A stretch of 64,000 nt of DNA from positions 1 to 64,000 of the forward strand of contig NZ_JAANIH010000013.1 in assembly GCF_014529705.1 (NCBI RefSeq), in the 5' to 3' direction. This stretch comes from Bradyrhizobium campsiandrae (GTDB lineage: Bacteria > Pseudomonadota > Alphaproteobacteria > Rhizobiales > Xanthobacteraceae). The first letter of the stretch is position 1. Each line of letters opens with the position of its first letter. The position numbers and the translations under genes were made by a program. The notes below the pieces were generated by a model. The model saw only the letters and a list, made by a program, of their open reading frames with translations. It was not told the origin of the DNA and searched no databases. Shown in pieces: positions 7,837 through 17,298 of the stretch.

Positions 7837-7865
7837 ATATGGGCATATCCCTGTGGGGGTTCAAG
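7837..7865 (-). promoter_or_regulatory. Sigma-32-like promoter of hsp20
   Basis: CTTGAA (7865-7860), a 16-nt spacer, then CCCATAT (7843-7837) on the minus strand resembles the RpoH consensus. The predicted start near 7830 would give a leader of about 60 nt, matching ROSE element sizes. Confidence 0.6.
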
Positions 7866-7940
7866 GACGTAGCGCGGGCTGCGGATTCACTGCTTGCGAC
7901 GTCCTCGCCGCGACGCGCCTGAGGGGCGAATTCCGTCAAC

Positions 7941-7979
7941 GAAAACAACGCCCCGTCTACTGTGCATGGGGTTGTTTTC
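7941..7979 (-). terminator. Terminator of the ugp operon
   Basis: Arms GAAAACAACgCCC (7941-7953) and GGGGTTGTTTTC (7968-7979) around a 14-nt loop, 21 bp after the ugpC stop. The right half (ACTGTGCATGGGG then TTGTTTTCG) recurs at 50050-50071, so it is part of a dispersed repeat. Confidence 0.6.
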
Positions 7980-7999
7980 GCTGAGAGGCCTGGAACCGG

Positions 8000-9085
8000 T
8001 CAGGCCTCGATTCGCGTCCGCCCGTCGCCGCTGAACAGATGCAGCTTGTTGCTGATAGCAGCGACCCGGATTTTCGCGCCGATCGCGGGCGCCTCGGTTC
8101 CGGGGATGCGGACGATGACCTCGCCCGGCGGCAACTCGCCCGGCGTGGCGGCGACGCGCTGCGCGTCCGGGGCACGCGAGCCATAGACGAAGGTTTCGGC
8201 ACCGACGCGCTCGATCGCGTCCACGGTCAGCGACAGTGCAACGCCGCCTGATGGCGTCTCGTTCGTGATGACAAGATCCTCCGGGCGGATGCCGAGAATG
8301 CCGGCCTCGCCCGCGCGGCCGCCGAGCTGCGACTTGATCTCGTCCGCGCGCGTCGACATCAGGTTCATCGGCGGTGCGCCGATGAAGGAGGCGACGAAAG
8401 TGGTCGCCGGCTTCTGGTAGATCGCGAGCGGGTTGCCGATCTGCTCGACCTGGCCGCCGTTCATGACGACGAGAATGTCGGCGAGCGTCATCGCCTCGAG
8501 CTGGTCGTGGGTGACGTAGATCGAGGTGACGTTGAGCCGGCGCTGCAATTTGCGGATCTCGACGCGCATCGAGATGCGGAGCTTGGCGTCGAGGTTCGAC
8601 AGCGGCTCGTCGAACAAAAATACTTTCGGTTGGCGCACGATGGCGCGGCCCATGGCGACGCGCTGGCGCTGGCCGCCGGAAAGCTGGCGCGGCTTGCGCT
8701 CCAGCATGGCCGAGAGCTCGAGCACGCGCGCGGCTTCCTCGACACGCGTCTTGATCTCGGCTTCCTTCATGCCGCGATTGCGCAGGCCGTAGGCCATGTT
8801 GTTGTAGACGCTCATATGCGGATAGAGCGCGTAGTTCTGGAACACCATCGCGATGTCGCGGTCGGCGGGCTCGACCTGGTTGACGACCTTGCCACCGATG
8901 TCGATCTCGCCGCCGGTGACGGTCTCGAGGCCTGCGACCATGCGCAGCAGCGTGGACTTGCCGCAGCCGGAGGGGCCGACCAGCACGCAGAACTGGCCGT
9001 CGCCGACATCGACATTGACGCCTTTGATCGCCTCGAAGCCGCCGGTGTAGGTCTTGTGGACGTTGCGCAGGGTGACGTTGGCCAT
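8000..9085 (-). CDS. ugpC: sn-glycerol-3-phosphate ABC transporter ATPase
   Basis: A 361-residue ATPase of the UgpC/MalK family that drives import of glycerol-3-phosphate and glycerophosphodiesters at the inner face of the membrane. Walker A is GPSGCGKST (residues 38-46), the signature is LSGGQRQR, and Walker B is [15 protein letters not shown] holds the switch His. The C-terminal regulatory OB-fold (GIRPEDL onward) is present. Last gene of ugpBAEC, 6 bp after ugpE. Confidence 0.93.
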   Translation of the reverse strand: MANVTLRNVHKTYTGGFEAIKGVNVDVGDGQFCVLVGPSGCGKSTLLRMVAGLETVTGGEIDIGGKVVNQVEPADRDIAMVFQNYALYPHMSVYNNMAYGLRNRGMKEAEIKTRVEEAARVLELSAMLERKPRQLSGGQRQRVAMGRAIVRQPKVFLFDEPLSNLDAKLRISMRVEIRKLQRRLNVTSIYVTHDQLEAMTLADILVVMNGGQVEQIGNPLAIYQKPATTFVASFIGAPPMNLMSTRADEIKSQLGGRAGEAGILGIRPEDLVITNETPSGGVALSLTVDAIERVGAETFVYGSRAPDAQRVAATPGELPPGEVIVRIPGTEAPAIGAKIRVAAISNKLHLFSGDGRTRIEA

Positions 9086-9091
9086 CTCGCT

Positions 9092-9940
9092 TTACTTCTC
9101 CGTCTCGACCAGGCCGCGCACGAACAATTTCTGCATGGCAACGACGACGAACACCGGCGGCAGCATGGCCAGCACGGCGGTCGCCATCACGATCGGCCAT
9201 TCGGTCAGCGCATCGTTGGTGGTCATCATCTTGCGAATGCCGATCTGGATGGTCTGCATGTCGTCGCGCGTGGTGATCAAGAGCGGCCAGAGATATTGAT
9301 TCCAGCCGAGGATGAAAAGGATCACGAACAGCGCCGCCATGTTGGTGCGCGACAGCGGCAGCAGCGTATCCCAGAAGAAGCGCAGCGGACCCGCGCCGTC
9401 GATCCGCGAGGCCTCCAGGAGCTCATCCGGCACGGTCATGAAGAACTGGCGGAACAGCAGCGTCGCGGTGGCCGACGCAATCAGCGGCAGTGCGAGGCCG
9501 GCATAGCTGTCGAGCATGTGCAGGTCGGCGACGATCTTATAGGTCGGATAGATGCGGACCTCGACCGGCAGCATCAGGGTGATGAAGATGATCCAGAAGA
9601 TCGGCATCCGGAAGGGAAAGCGGAAATAGACGATCGCATAGGCGGAGATGATCGAGATCGCGATCTTGCCGACCGCGACCATGATCGCCATGATCAGCGA
9701 ATTCAGCATCATGTTGCCGACCGGCTCGCGGGTCGAGCCGCTCGTGCCGACGAAGATGGTCTGGTAGTAGACCTCGAAGAAGTGACCGCCGGGGAGCAGC
9801 GACATCTGGCCGTTGGCGATCAGCGCGTTGTCCTGGGTCGAGGCAATGAAGGCGACGTAGACCGGGAACGCGACGATCGCGATGCCGATCCAGAGGATGA
9901 TGTGGGCGACATAACGCCTGAAGCCCTCCTGCTCGACCAT
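9092..9940 (-). CDS. ugpE: sn-glycerol-3-phosphate ABC transporter permease UgpE
   Basis: A 282-residue inner-membrane permease with about six transmembrane helices. The EAA loop (EASRIDGAGPLRFFWDTLLPLS) contacts UgpC. Its ATG overlaps the TAA of ugpA by one base, so translation is coupled. Assigned UgpE by place in the operon and similarity. Confidence 0.9.
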   Translation of the reverse strand: MVEQEGFRRYVAHIILWIGIAIVAFPVYVAFIASTQDNALIANGQMSLLPGGHFFEVYYQTIFVGTSGSTREPVGNMMLNSLIMAIMVAVGKIAISIISAYAIVYFRFPFRMPIFWIIFITLMLPVEVRIYPTYKIVADLHMLDSYAGLALPLIASATATLLFRQFFMTVPDELLEASRIDGAGPLRFFWDTLLPLSRTNMAALFVILFILGWNQYLWPLLITTRDDMQTIQIGIRKMMTTNDALTEWPIVMATAVLAMLPPVFVVVAMQKLFVRGLVETEK

Positions 9941-10821
9941 TAGTAGGTCACCTTGCGTTCGACGAAGCGGAACTGGATCCCGGTCAGCACGATGACCATG
10001 ATCATCAGGATCACCGACTGCGCCGCGGAGCTGCCGAGGTTTCCGCCGATCAGGCCGTCGTTATAGACCTTGTAGACCAGCGTTTCCGTCGACTTGCCGG
10101 GGCCGCCGCGCGTCATGGTGTCGATGATGCCGAACGTGTCGAAGAAGGCGTAGACGATGTTGACGACTAGGAGGAAGAAGATGGTCGGCGACAGCAGCGG
10201 GAAGGTCACGGTCCAGAATCTGCGCATCGGCCGCGCGCCGTCGATCGCTGCGGCTTCGAGCACGCTCTTCGGAATGGCCGCGAGCCCCGCGAGGAAGAAC
10301 AGGAAATTATACGAGATCTGCTTCCAGGCGGCGGCGAGGATGACGAGCGTCGCGGCCTGGTCGCCGTCGAGCAGTGGATTCCATTCGATGCCGGCGGCGC
10401 GTAAGTAGCGCGAGAGCACGCCGAGCGAAGGATGCAGCATGAAGACCCAGAGCACGCCGACCACGGGCGGCGCCACCGCATAGGGCCAGATCAGCAGCGT
10501 GCGGTAGACCGCTCCGCCGCGCAAGGGCTTGTCCGCCATCACGGCGAGCAGCAGCGCCACCGAGAGTGAGGACGCCGCGATCGCGAACGAGAAGATGAAG
10601 GTCCGGACAACAGTCTCGAAATAGGCGGGTTCGCTGAACAGTTCGACGTAATTGTCGAACCAGACGAAGCTAACCGAGAGACCGAACGCATCCTGGAGCA
10701 GGAACGACTGGATCACGGCCTGCAAGGCCGGCCAGTAGAAGAAAATCAGCACGATCGCGAGTTGCGGCGCAACCAGCGCGTAAGGAAGCAGCTTTGATTT
10801 GAAAATCGCTTGCTTTTGCAT
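9940..10821 (-). CDS. ugpA: sn-glycerol-3-phosphate ABC transporter permease UgpA
   Basis: A 293-residue permease starting [20 protein letters not shown], with six predicted helices. The EAA loop ([20 protein letters not shown]) is near residue 200. It pairs with UgpE to form the membrane channel. Located 51 bp downstream of ugpB. Confidence 0.92.
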   Translation of the reverse strand: MQKQAIFKSKLLPYALVAPQLAIVLIFFYWPALQAVIQSFLLQDAFGLSVSFVWFDNYVELFSEPAYFETVVRTFIFSFAIAASSLSVALLLAVMADKPLRGGAVYRTLLIWPYAVAPPVVGVLWVFMLHPSLGVLSRYLRAAGIEWNPLLDGDQAATLVILAAAWKQISYNFLFFLAGLAAIPKSVLEAAAIDGARPMRRFWTVTFPLLSPTIFFLLVVNIVYAFFDTFGIIDTMTRGGPGKSTETLVYKVYNDGLIGGNLGSSAAQSVILMIMVIVLTGIQFRFVERKVTY

Positions 10822-10872
10822 GATGGGTGCGCCGGCGGGCCACTCGTCGCGCGGCCCGCCAGCGCGTTCGCC

Positions 10873-12189
10873 TTATTTTACGGCGGTCTTTTCGAACTGG
10901 CGCAGCATCGTGTTGCCGCGCTCCACCGAGGCATCGAGCGCCTGCTTGGCGGTCTTCTTGCCGGCCAGCGCCTGTTCGATTTCTTCCGCCCAGACGTCAC
11001 GCAGCTGGACCATGTTGCCGAGGCGCAAGCCGCGCGAATTTTCGGTCGGCTCCTTGTTGGTCAGCTCGAGCAGCGGGGTCTCGAGATAGGGCTGGTCCTT
11101 GTAGAAGCCCTCGGCCTTGGCCTTCTCGTAGGCCGCCTTGGTGATCGGCAGATAGCCCGAGGCCTTGTGGATGTAGACCTGACGATCGGTGTCCGAGAGG
11201 AAGGTGAGGAATTTCGCCACGCCCTTGTATTCGTCGGCCGACTTGCCGCCCATCACCCAGAGCGAGGCACCGCCGATGATCGAGTTCTGCGGCGCGCCCT
11301 TGACGTCAGGGTAATACGGCATCGGCGCGGCGGTGAAGTTGAACTTGGCCTGCGCCTTGACGTTCCCGAAGAAGGCCGACGAGGTCAGGTAGATCGCGCA
11401 TTCGCCCGAGGTGAAGCGGCCTTCGCCCTGGTTGGTGCGGCCGGCGTAGTCGTAGGTTTTGTCCTTCTGCAGCTCGACCAGTTTTTCGAGGTGCTTCTCT
11501 TGCAGCGGCGCGTTGAATTCGAGCTTGGTGTCGAAGCCGTCAAGGCCGTTCGCCTTGCTCGCGAGCGGCACGTTGTGCCAGGCGGAGAGCTGCTCGAGAT
11601 TGACCCAGGTGACCCAGGAGTTGGAGAAGCCGCAGGTCGGGTGACCGTTGTCATGCAGCTTCTTGGCGACCTCGAACACTTCGGGCCAGGTCTTCGGAAT
11701 CTCGGCGCCCACCTTCTTCAGCTCGTCGAGATTGACCCACATCACGGTCGACGACGAGTTGAAGGGAAAGGACAGCATCTCGCCCTTCGAGGTCGAGTAG
11801 TAACCGGTGATCGCAGACAAATAGGCCTTGGGATCGAACTTCTCGCCGGCGTCGGCCATCAGCTTGTAGACGGGCTTCACCGCGCCGGTCGCGGCCATCA
11901 TGGTCGCGGTGCCGACTTCGAACACTTGCATGATGTGCGGGGCGTTGCCGGCGCGGAAGGCGGCGATGCCGGCGTTCATGGTGTCGGGATAGCTGCCCTT
12001 GTAGGTCGGGACGACCTTGTAGTCGCTCTGCGAGGCGTTGAAGTCGTTGGCGAGCTTGACGATGACGTCGTTGTTGGCGCCCGTCATCGCGTGCCACCAC
12101 TGGATTTCAGTGACAGCCAGCGCCGGCGAAGCCGTCATGCCGACAGTGATTGCAACAGCGGCAGCCGCCCCAAAGAATCGAAGAGCCAT
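10873..12189 (-). CDS. ugpB: sn-glycerol-3-phosphate-binding periplasmic protein
   Basis: A 438-residue substrate-binding protein with a signal peptide (residues 1-25, ending SPALA). Segments such as VPTYKGSYP, GIAAFRAGNAP, EVGTATMMA, PFNSSS, QNSIIGGASLWVM and GLRLGNM match E. coli UgpB almost exactly. The start at 12189 was chosen over an in-frame ATG 24 nt upstream because GGGAGG lies 7 nt before it and the signal peptide begins there. First gene of ugpBAEC; a PHO-box-like site lies 54 bp upstream. Confidence 0.95.
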   Translation of the reverse strand: MALRFFGAAAAVAITVGMTASPALAVTEIQWWHAMTGANNDVIVKLANDFNASQSDYKVVPTYKGSYPDTMNAGIAAFRAGNAPHIMQVFEVGTATMMAATGAVKPVYKLMADAGEKFDPKAYLSAITGYYSTSKGEMLSFPFNSSSTVMWVNLDELKKVGAEIPKTWPEVFEVAKKLHDNGHPTCGFSNSWVTWVNLEQLSAWHNVPLASKANGLDGFDTKLEFNAPLQEKHLEKLVELQKDKTYDYAGRTNQGEGRFTSGECAIYLTSSAFFGNVKAQAKFNFTAAPMPYYPDVKGAPQNSIIGGASLWVMGGKSADEYKGVAKFLTFLSDTDRQVYIHKASGYLPITKAAYEKAKAEGFYKDQPYLETPLLELTNKEPTENSRGLRLGNMVQLRDVWAEEIEQALAGKKTAKQALDASVERGNTMLRQFEKTAVK

Positions 12190-12242
12190 CAAAAAACCTC
12201 CCTCAGCCGTCAATAAAGAAGCGCTTGCGCTAGCAGCGCCAT

Positions 12243-12260
12243 ATGACGTTCACATGACTG
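12243..12260 (-). promoter_or_regulatory. PHO-box-like site upstream of ugpB
   Basis: On the minus strand: CAGTCAT, four bases, ACGTCAT. Against two CTGTCAT units spaced by 4 nt this matches 6/7 and 5/7. PhoB control of ugp under phosphate starvation is well known in E. coli and rhizobia. Confidence 0.6.
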
Positions 12261-12406
12261 TGTAAGCGGCCGAAACGAAAGCGGCAAGCGCTTGAAAAGG
12301 AAAGCCATCAAATAGGCGAACGCGCTGCGCGCGGCCGCCATCGTTCACGGTGCGCGGATGTGCCCGCGCCGCAGTGCGGCATCGCATCGGTGGAGTGGTA
12401 GGGGCC

Positions 12407-13609
12407 CTAGCGCTTGCGCTCGGGCCCGCAGACCACGCCCTGCGCGACCAGCGCGTCGATTTCCGACTTGGAGTAGCCGAACTCGCCCAGCACCTCCTGG
12501 GAGTGCTGGCTGAACTTCGGCGGCAGGCGGCGCAGGCTCGGCTTGCTGCGATCGAGCCGGATCGGCGAAGCAACGCCCTTGTACCACTCCTTCTCGATGA
12601 CATCGCCGCGGGCGATGGTGTGCGGGTTGGTCAGCGCCTGGTCGATCTTCTGCACCGGTCCCGCGGGCAGGCCCGCGGCGAGCAGGCGATTGCACAGCGG
12701 CTCGGCCTCGTGCTGGCTGAACACTGCGGCAAGCTCGGCGCGCAGCGCCTCGCGATTGGCGATGCGGTCCTTGTTGCGGGCAAAGCGCGGATCGGTGCCG
12801 AGCTCGGGCTTGCCGATCTCCTTGGCGAGCTTGCGGAAGGTGCCGTCATTGCCGACGCCGATGAAGATGTTGTCGGTCTTGGTCGGGAAGATTGCGTAGG
12901 GAACGAGGTTCGGATGCTCGTTGCCGGTCAGGCCGGGCGGCTTGCCATGCATGAAATAATTCGCCGTGTGCGGGTGCATGATGGCGAGACCCGTTTCGTA
13001 CAGCGTCGTCTCCAGGAACTGGCCCTTGCCGGAGCGCTGCCGCTCCGACAGCGCCATCAGGATGCCGATCGCTGCATAAAGCCCGGTGGTGATGTCGACC
13101 AGGGGTACGCCGATCCGCATCGGGCCGCTCTCCACCGAGCCGGTCGCTGCGATCATCCCGGTCATCGCCTGGATGATGGCGTCATAGCCGGGATTGCCGC
13201 CGCGCGGACCGTCGGCGCCGAAGCCGCAGATCCGGCAATGCACGAGGCGCGGAAATTTGTTGCTGATGACGTCGTTGCCGATGCCCCATTTCTCCAGCGT
13301 GCCCGGCTTGAAATTCTCGATCAGGACGTCCGCCGTCTCCAGCATCTTGAGCAGCACCACGCGGCCGCCCTCGGAAGCGAGGTCGAGGCCGATCGAGCGC
13401 TTGTTTCTGTTGATGCCGATGAAATAGGCCGCGTCGTCCTCGTGGAAGGGAGGACCCCAGTCGCGCACCTCGTCGCCTGCGGGCGGCTCGACCTTGATCA
13501 CGTCGGCGCCGTGGTCGGCGAGGATCTGGGTGCAGTAGGGACCGCCAAGCACGCGCGTGAGATCGATGACGCGCAGTCCGCTCATTGCGCCCGAAACGGC
13601 TTCAGTCAT
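12407..13609 (-). CDS. CaiB/BaiF family III CoA-transferase
   Basis: A 400-residue class III CoA-transferase, moving CoA between carboxylic acids through a mixed anhydride on a conserved Asp. N-terminal GLRVIDLTRVLGGPYC, then ENFKPG and GYDAIIQAMTG with likely catalytic Asp143. Start chosen at 13609; the frame is open to 13765 but family similarity begins at SGLRVID. The acid substrate cannot be told from sequence. Not obviously in an operon: ugpB follows after 217 bp. Confidence 0.88.
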   Translation of the reverse strand: MTEAVSGAMSGLRVIDLTRVLGGPYCTQILADHGADVIKVEPPAGDEVRDWGPPFHEDDAAYFIGINRNKRSIGLDLASEGGRVVLLKMLETADVLIENFKPGTLEKWGIGNDVISNKFPRLVHCRICGFGADGPRGGNPGYDAIIQAMTGMIAATGSVESGPMRIGVPLVDITTGLYAAIGILMALSERQRSGKGQFLETTLYETGLAIMHPHTANYFMHGKPPGLTGNEHPNLVPYAIFPTKTDNIFIGVGNDGTFRKLAKEIGKPELGTDPRFARNKDRIANREALRAELAAVFSQHEAEPLCNRLLAAGLPAGPVQKIDQALTNPHTIARGDVIEKEWYKGVASPIRLDRSKPSLRRLPPKFSQHSQEVLGEFGYSKSEIDALVAQGVVCGPERKR

Positions 13610-13777
13610 GCCTTCGCTTTCCCTGTGTCGACGTTTGAGCACAGGCCTAGCGAGGTTCGCGGACGGCAGCAATGGCTTGCCGCGTGGGGGCGTATGCGTC
13701 GCCGCGTCATCCCGCGGCGTGGCAAATCGAAGCGGCCGGCCCGAGGGGGATCTCGGGCCAGCCAATCCACCGTCGGA

Positions 13778-14203
13778 TCAGACGACCGTCAGGCGAACGT
13801 CGACATTGCCGCGCGTCGCATTGGAGTACGGGCACACCTGGTGCGCCTTCTCGACCAGCGCCTCGGCCTCCGCGCGGGACAGGCCCGGCAGCGAGACAGC
13901 GAGGTCGATGTCGAGACCAAAGCCGCCTTCCGAGCGCGGGCCGATGCCGACGGTCGAGGTCACGGAGGCATCAGCGGGGACCTTCGGACCGCCCTGCGAG
14001 GCCACGAACTTCATCGCGCCGATGAAGCAGGCGGCATAGCCGGCTGCGAACAGCTGCTCGGGATTGTTGCCGGCGCCGCCGCCACCACCGAGCTCCTTCG
14101 GCGTGGTGAGCTTGACGTCGAGCGCGCCATCGAGGGTCGCGGCATGGCCGTCGCGGCCGCCGGTGGCTTTTGCGCTGGTCTTGTAAAGGACGTTCACGGA
14201 CAT
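13778..14203 (-). CDS. ohr: Organic hydroperoxide resistance protein (Ohr)
   Basis: A 141-residue OsmC-family thiol peroxidase that reduces organic and fatty acid hydroperoxides. The two catalytic cysteines are Cys59 (GYAACF) and Cys124 ([13 protein letters not shown]), both in family context. [13 protein letters not shown] is typical of the Ohr rather than the OsmC subgroup. It is divergent from ohrR across a 158-bp region with two palindromes. Confidence 0.95.
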   Translation of the reverse strand: MSVNVLYKTSAKATGGRDGHAATLDGALDVKLTTPKELGGGGGAGNNPEQLFAAGYAACFIGAMKFVASQGGPKVPADASVTSTVGIGPRSEGGFGLDIDLAVSLPGLSRAEAEALVEKAHQVCPYSNATRGNVDVRLTVV

Positions 14204-14254
14204 TTTCGTCTCCTCAGGGGGCTGCAGGGTTGGGGTGAGCTCTACATCGCAAAC

Positions 14255-14313
14255 AATTAGATTGCGCGCAATCTAATTTTGCATGCCTCACATTTAATTG
14301 TTCGCAATTGAAT
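14255..14313. promoter_or_regulatory. Two OhrR-type operators between ohr and ohrR
   Basis: A perfect 24-bp palindrome (half-site AATTAGATTGCG) occupies 14255-14278. A second, with arms ATTTAATTG and CAATTGAAT and one mismatch, lies at 14292-14313. Both are AT-rich with a CAAT core, as known for OhrR sites. Confidence 0.75.
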
Positions 14314-14361
14314 GTAGGCCCCTCCGGTCCCACAATGGGGGTCACTCTATAGAGATTCCCC

Positions 14362-14820
14362 ATGGCCCGGAAACTGTCGACCCTCGATCCGCAACGCCTC
14401 GACAACCAGATCTGCTTCGCCGTCTATTCAGCCGCGCACGCCTTCAACCGCGTCTACAAGCCGCTGCTCGACCGGCTCGGCCTGACCTATCCGCAATATC
14501 TTGTCATGCTGGTGCTGTGGGAGCGCGACGACGTGCCGGTGAAAGACATCGGCGAGAGGCTGTTTCTCGATTCGGGCACGCTGACCCCGCTGCTGAAGCG
14601 GCTGGAGGCGGCCCATCTGGTCAAGCGCACGCGCTCGAGCGAGGACGAGCGCCAGGTCCTGATCGCGCTGACGCCGCAGGGCCAATCGCTCAAGGAGAGG
14701 GCGCGCAGCGTGCCGCAGTCGATCCTGGCCGCATCGGCCTGCTCGGTGTCGGAGCTGGTCGCGATGAAAGACGAGATCGTCGCGCTGAGGGATCGGCTGA
14801 ATGCGGTGATTGGGGAGTAG
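14362..14820 (+). CDS. ohrR: MarR-family peroxide sensor OhrR
   Basis: A 152-residue winged-helix repressor. Cys18 in LDNQICFAVYSA is the expected reactive cysteine that senses organic hydroperoxides. The winged helix covers about residues 45-105 (LTYPQYLVMLVLW, DSGTLTPLLKRLEAAHLVKR, DERQVLIALT). Oxidation would release the two operators upstream and derepress ohr and itself. Confidence 0.93.
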   Translation: MARKLSTLDPQRLDNQICFAVYSAAHAFNRVYKPLLDRLGLTYPQYLVMLVLWERDDVPVKDIGERLFLDSGTLTPLLKRLEAAHLVKRTRSSEDERQVLIALTPQGQSLKERARSVPQSILAASACSVSELVAMKDEIVALRDRLNAVIGE

Positions 14821-14823
14821 GGC

Positions 14824-15066
14824 TTAGCAGAGCCGCTTTTTCGAAAAGGCTCTGCCCGAGTGCGACTTGAGATATTTCTCGAACGCCAAGGCCTTCATCT
14901 TGTCAGGGAAGGCGCAGTATCAGACCAGCTTCCACGGTTTGAACTTGGCGGTGTGAGCGGACTTGCCGGCGTTATGTTCAGGCACCCGTCGCTTCAGATC
15001 TTCCGTGGCGCCGATGTATTCCCGATCAGGAAATTCGACGCTGCGGAGGATGTAGACGTACCACAT
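14824..15066 (-). pseudogene. GIY-YIG nuclease gene with an in-frame stop
   Basis: Minus strand from the ATG at 15066: MWYVYILRS, REYIGATEDLKRRVPEHNAGK, HTAKFKPWKLV, then TGA at 14922-14920, then YCAFPDKMKALAFEKYLKSH to TAA at 14824. The frame is otherwise intact for 81 codons and the second half is clearly the family C-terminus. The family usually has Trp/Tyr before the Y at this spot, so TGG to TGA is the simplest explanation. Upstream of the stop only 48 residues would be made. Confidence 0.8.
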
Positions 15067-15161
15067 TGACGGCTCGCGTCTGGGCAGTGGGATAAAGATA
15101 GAGAAGGAAGAAATCTCGGAACGCTACCAGTCCGTCTTCGCCCTGCGGGCTTCGCCGGACG

Positions 15162-15222
15162 CCACGCTTCGCCCTTCAGGCTCCGTCGTGGCTGCGCCAC
15201 GCGTAGCCCGAAGGGCGAAGCG

Positions 15223-15225
<3 letters not shown>
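15162..15225. repeat. 16-bp inverted repeat overlapping the tRNA 3' end
   Basis: CCACGCTTCGCCCTTC (15162-15177) and its exact complement (15210-15225). The inner end of the right arm is the encoded CCA of the tRNA, so the stem could be a terminator or processing structure. Otherwise 15067-15222 holds no gene. Confidence 0.55.
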
Positions 15226-15298
<73 letters not shown>

Positions 15299-15305
15299 TT
15301 AACCC

Positions 15306-15330
15306 TTGGAGCGATCCCTGGGGGGATCAC
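15306..15330. terminator. Hairpin between the FYDLN gene and tRNA-Ala
   Basis: GGAGCGATCCC and GGGATCACTCC form an 11-bp stem with one mismatch and a short loop, downstream of the FYDLN-protein gene. It resembles the hairpin at 25001-25021. No clear U-tract, so the terminator role is uncertain. Confidence 0.4.
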
Positions 15331-15391
15331 TCCCGGCCGGCGAGCCTTTCGACTCGCGCGGTGCACCCTTTTTCACAGATCAGGACTGATC

Positions 15392-15802
15392 TCAAGTCTC
15401 TTCATCGCCTCCGACATCACCAATGATGTCGGTCACGTCCTCATCGCCCTCTTCTTCGTCGGCAATGAAGGTCGAATCATCGTCATCATCGTCGTCGAGG
15501 GTCTCATCGACTTCGATATCGTCCTCGGATTCGGGGACGACGGCCTTGACCTTGCCGGTGTTCTCCTCGGCATCGGCCTCCTCGAGCGAGACCAACTCTT
15601 CCGATTCCGCCGGCTCCGGCGCGGTGTCTGCAGCTGCAGCGTGACGGGCCTCGGCCCCGCGGCTCGCGCGGGCGGGCGCGATCGGCGCGATCGGCACCAC
15701 CTCGCCCGTATAGGGCGAGATCACCGGATTCTTGTTGAGGTCGTAGAATTTCTTGCCCGTGGTCGGGCAAATACGTTTGGTTCCGAGTTCGGACTTGGCC
15801 AC
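15392..15802 (-). CDS. TIGR02300 / FYDLN acidic domain protein
   Basis: A 136-residue protein, GTG start. The N-terminus AKSELGTKRICPTTGKKFYDLNKNPVISPYTGE is the conserved FYDLN block with a CP motif; the C-terminal half is very acidic (runs of Asp and Glu). The GTG at 15802 was chosen because the family starts at (M/V)AKSELGTKR and an AGGA lies upstream; an in-frame ATG at 15841 is the alternative. Typical of alphaproteobacteria next to aroA. Function unknown. Confidence 0.88.
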   Translation of the reverse strand: MAKSELGTKRICPTTGKKFYDLNKNPVISPYTGEVVPIAPIAPARASRGAEARHAAAADTAPEPAESEELVSLEEADAEENTGKVKAVVPESEDDIEVDETLDDDDDDDSTFIADEEEGDEDVTDIIGDVGGDEET

Positions 15803-15960
15803 GGCAGGAATCCTAGGAATGTCTGAAAAGCGGTGCTTCACTTGGCTAGTTGGCGGCCCGCTGTCAATAGCGCATTACGGGAGAAAGACATGCCCGTGAC
15901 GGCGGGGAGACCATGTGGTACCTGCCCGCAACCCCTTCGGGCGCATCCAAGGACACAATC

Positions 15961-17298
15961 TTGACCCATTCCGACAAGCCGGCACCGTTGACGTCGCGCT
16001 CGAGCGGTCCCCTGACCGGAAAAGTACGGGTGCCCGGGGACAAGTCTATTTCCCACCGCGCCCTGATCCTGGGCGCGCTCGCCGTCGGCGAGACCCGGAT
16101 TACGGGCCTTCTCGAGGGCGAGGACGTCCTCAACACCGCCAGATCCATGCAGGCGCTCGGCGCCAAGGTCGAGCGCACCGGCAATTTCGCCTGGACGGTG
16201 CAGGGTGTGGGTGTCGGCGGATTCGCCCAGCCCAGGGCGCCGCTGGATTTCGGCAACTCCGGCACCGGCTGCCGCCTGGTCATGGGCGCCGTCGCCGGCT
16301 GCCCGATCTCGGCTGACTTCGACGGCGACGCCTCGCTGCGCAGCCGCCCGATGCGCCGGATCCTCGACCCGCTCGAAAAGATGGGCGCCAAGGTCGTCTC
16401 CGGCGGCGAGGGCGGCCGGTTGCCGCTGACCCTCCAGGGCGCGCGCGATCCGTTGCCGATCACCTACCAGACCCCGGTCGCCTCGGCCCAGATCAAATCG
16501 GCCGTGCTGCTGGCGGGCCTTGCGGCGCCGGGCACCACCACCGTGATCGAGAACGAGGCCAGCCGGGATCATACCGAGCTGATGCTGAAGCATTTCGGCG
16601 CCGACATCACCGCGGTGGCCGAGGGGGCTCACGGCCGCCGCATTACGCTGGTCGGCCAGCCCGAGCTGCATGGCGCCGACGTCATCGTGCCGGCCGATCC
16701 GTCTTCGGCGGCATTTCCGGTCGTCGCGGCGCTGATCGTCGAAGGCTCCGATGTCGTTCTTTCTGATGTCATGACCAATCCTTTGCGCACCGGCCTGTTG
16801 ACGACGCTGCGTGAAATGGGTGCGTCCATCGAGGAAAGCGAAGTCCGCGGCGATGCCGGCGAGCCGATGGCGCGCTTGCGCGTGCGCGCCTCGAAGCTGC
16901 GCGGCGTCGAGGTGCCGCCGGAGCGCGCGCCCTCGATGATCGACGAATATCTGGTGCTGGCAGTGGCGGCGGCTTTCGCCGAGGGCCCCACCATCATGCG
17001 TGGTCTGCAGGAGCTGCGTGTCAAGGAATCCGACCGGCTCGAGGCCACCGCCGCGATGCTGCGCGTCAACGGCGTCAAGGTCGAGGTCTCCGGCGACGAT
17101 CTGATCGTCGAGGGCCGCGGCCATGTCCCCGGCGGCGGCACTGTCGCCACCCATATGGACCATCGTATCGCGATGTCGGCGCTGGTGATGGGCTGTGCCT
17201 CCGACCAGCCTGTGACGGTCGACGACACTGCCTTCATCGCCACCAGCTTTCCCGATTTCATTCCGATGATGCGTTCGCTTGGGGCCGACTTTTCATGA
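15961..17298 (+). CDS. aroA: 3-phosphoshikimate 1-carboxyvinyltransferase (EPSP synthase, class II-like)
   Basis: A 445-residue enzyme joining PEP to shikimate-3-phosphate, the sixth shikimate-pathway step. [28 protein letters not shown] and RDHTE are present. GDKS, SAQxK and RxHxE are three of the four motifs used to define class II (glyphosate-tolerant) enzymes; the fourth, NxTR, reads NPLR. I placed the start at TTG 15961 (AAGGA upstream) because homologs begin (M)THSDKP; an in-frame ATG at 15913 with GGGGAG before it is a real alternative adding 16 residues. The stop overlaps the cmk start (ATGA). Confidence 0.95.
   Translation: MTHSDKPAPLTSRSSGPLTGKVRVPGDKSISHRALILGALAVGETRITGLLEGEDVLNTARSMQALGAKVERTGNFAWTVQGVGVGGFAQPRAPLDFGNSGTGCRLVMGAVAGCPISADFDGDASLRSRPMRRILDPLEKMGAKVVSGGEGGRLPLTLQGARDPLPITYQTPVASAQIKSAVLLAGLAAPGTTTVIENEASRDHTELMLKHFGADITAVAEGAHGRRITLVGQPELHGADVIVPADPSSAAFPVVAALIVEGSDVVLSDVMTNPLRTGLLTTLREMGASIEESEVRGDAGEPMARLRVRASKLRGVEVPPERAPSMIDEYLVLAVAAAFAEGPTIMRGLQELRVKESDRLEATAAMLRVNGVKVEVSGDDLIVEGRGHVPGGGTVATHMDHRIAMSALVMGCASDQPVTVDDTAFIATSFPDFIPMMRSLGADFS

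Noticed and set aside
8000..12189. Sugar (maltose or trehalose type) ABC importer
   Set aside because: The binding protein matches E. coli UgpB in several long segments, so glycerol-3-phosphate is the better call.
14920..14922. Selenocysteine codon in the GIY-YIG gene
   Set aside because: No SECIS-like hairpin follows and this family is not known to use selenocysteine; a Trp to stop change is simpler.
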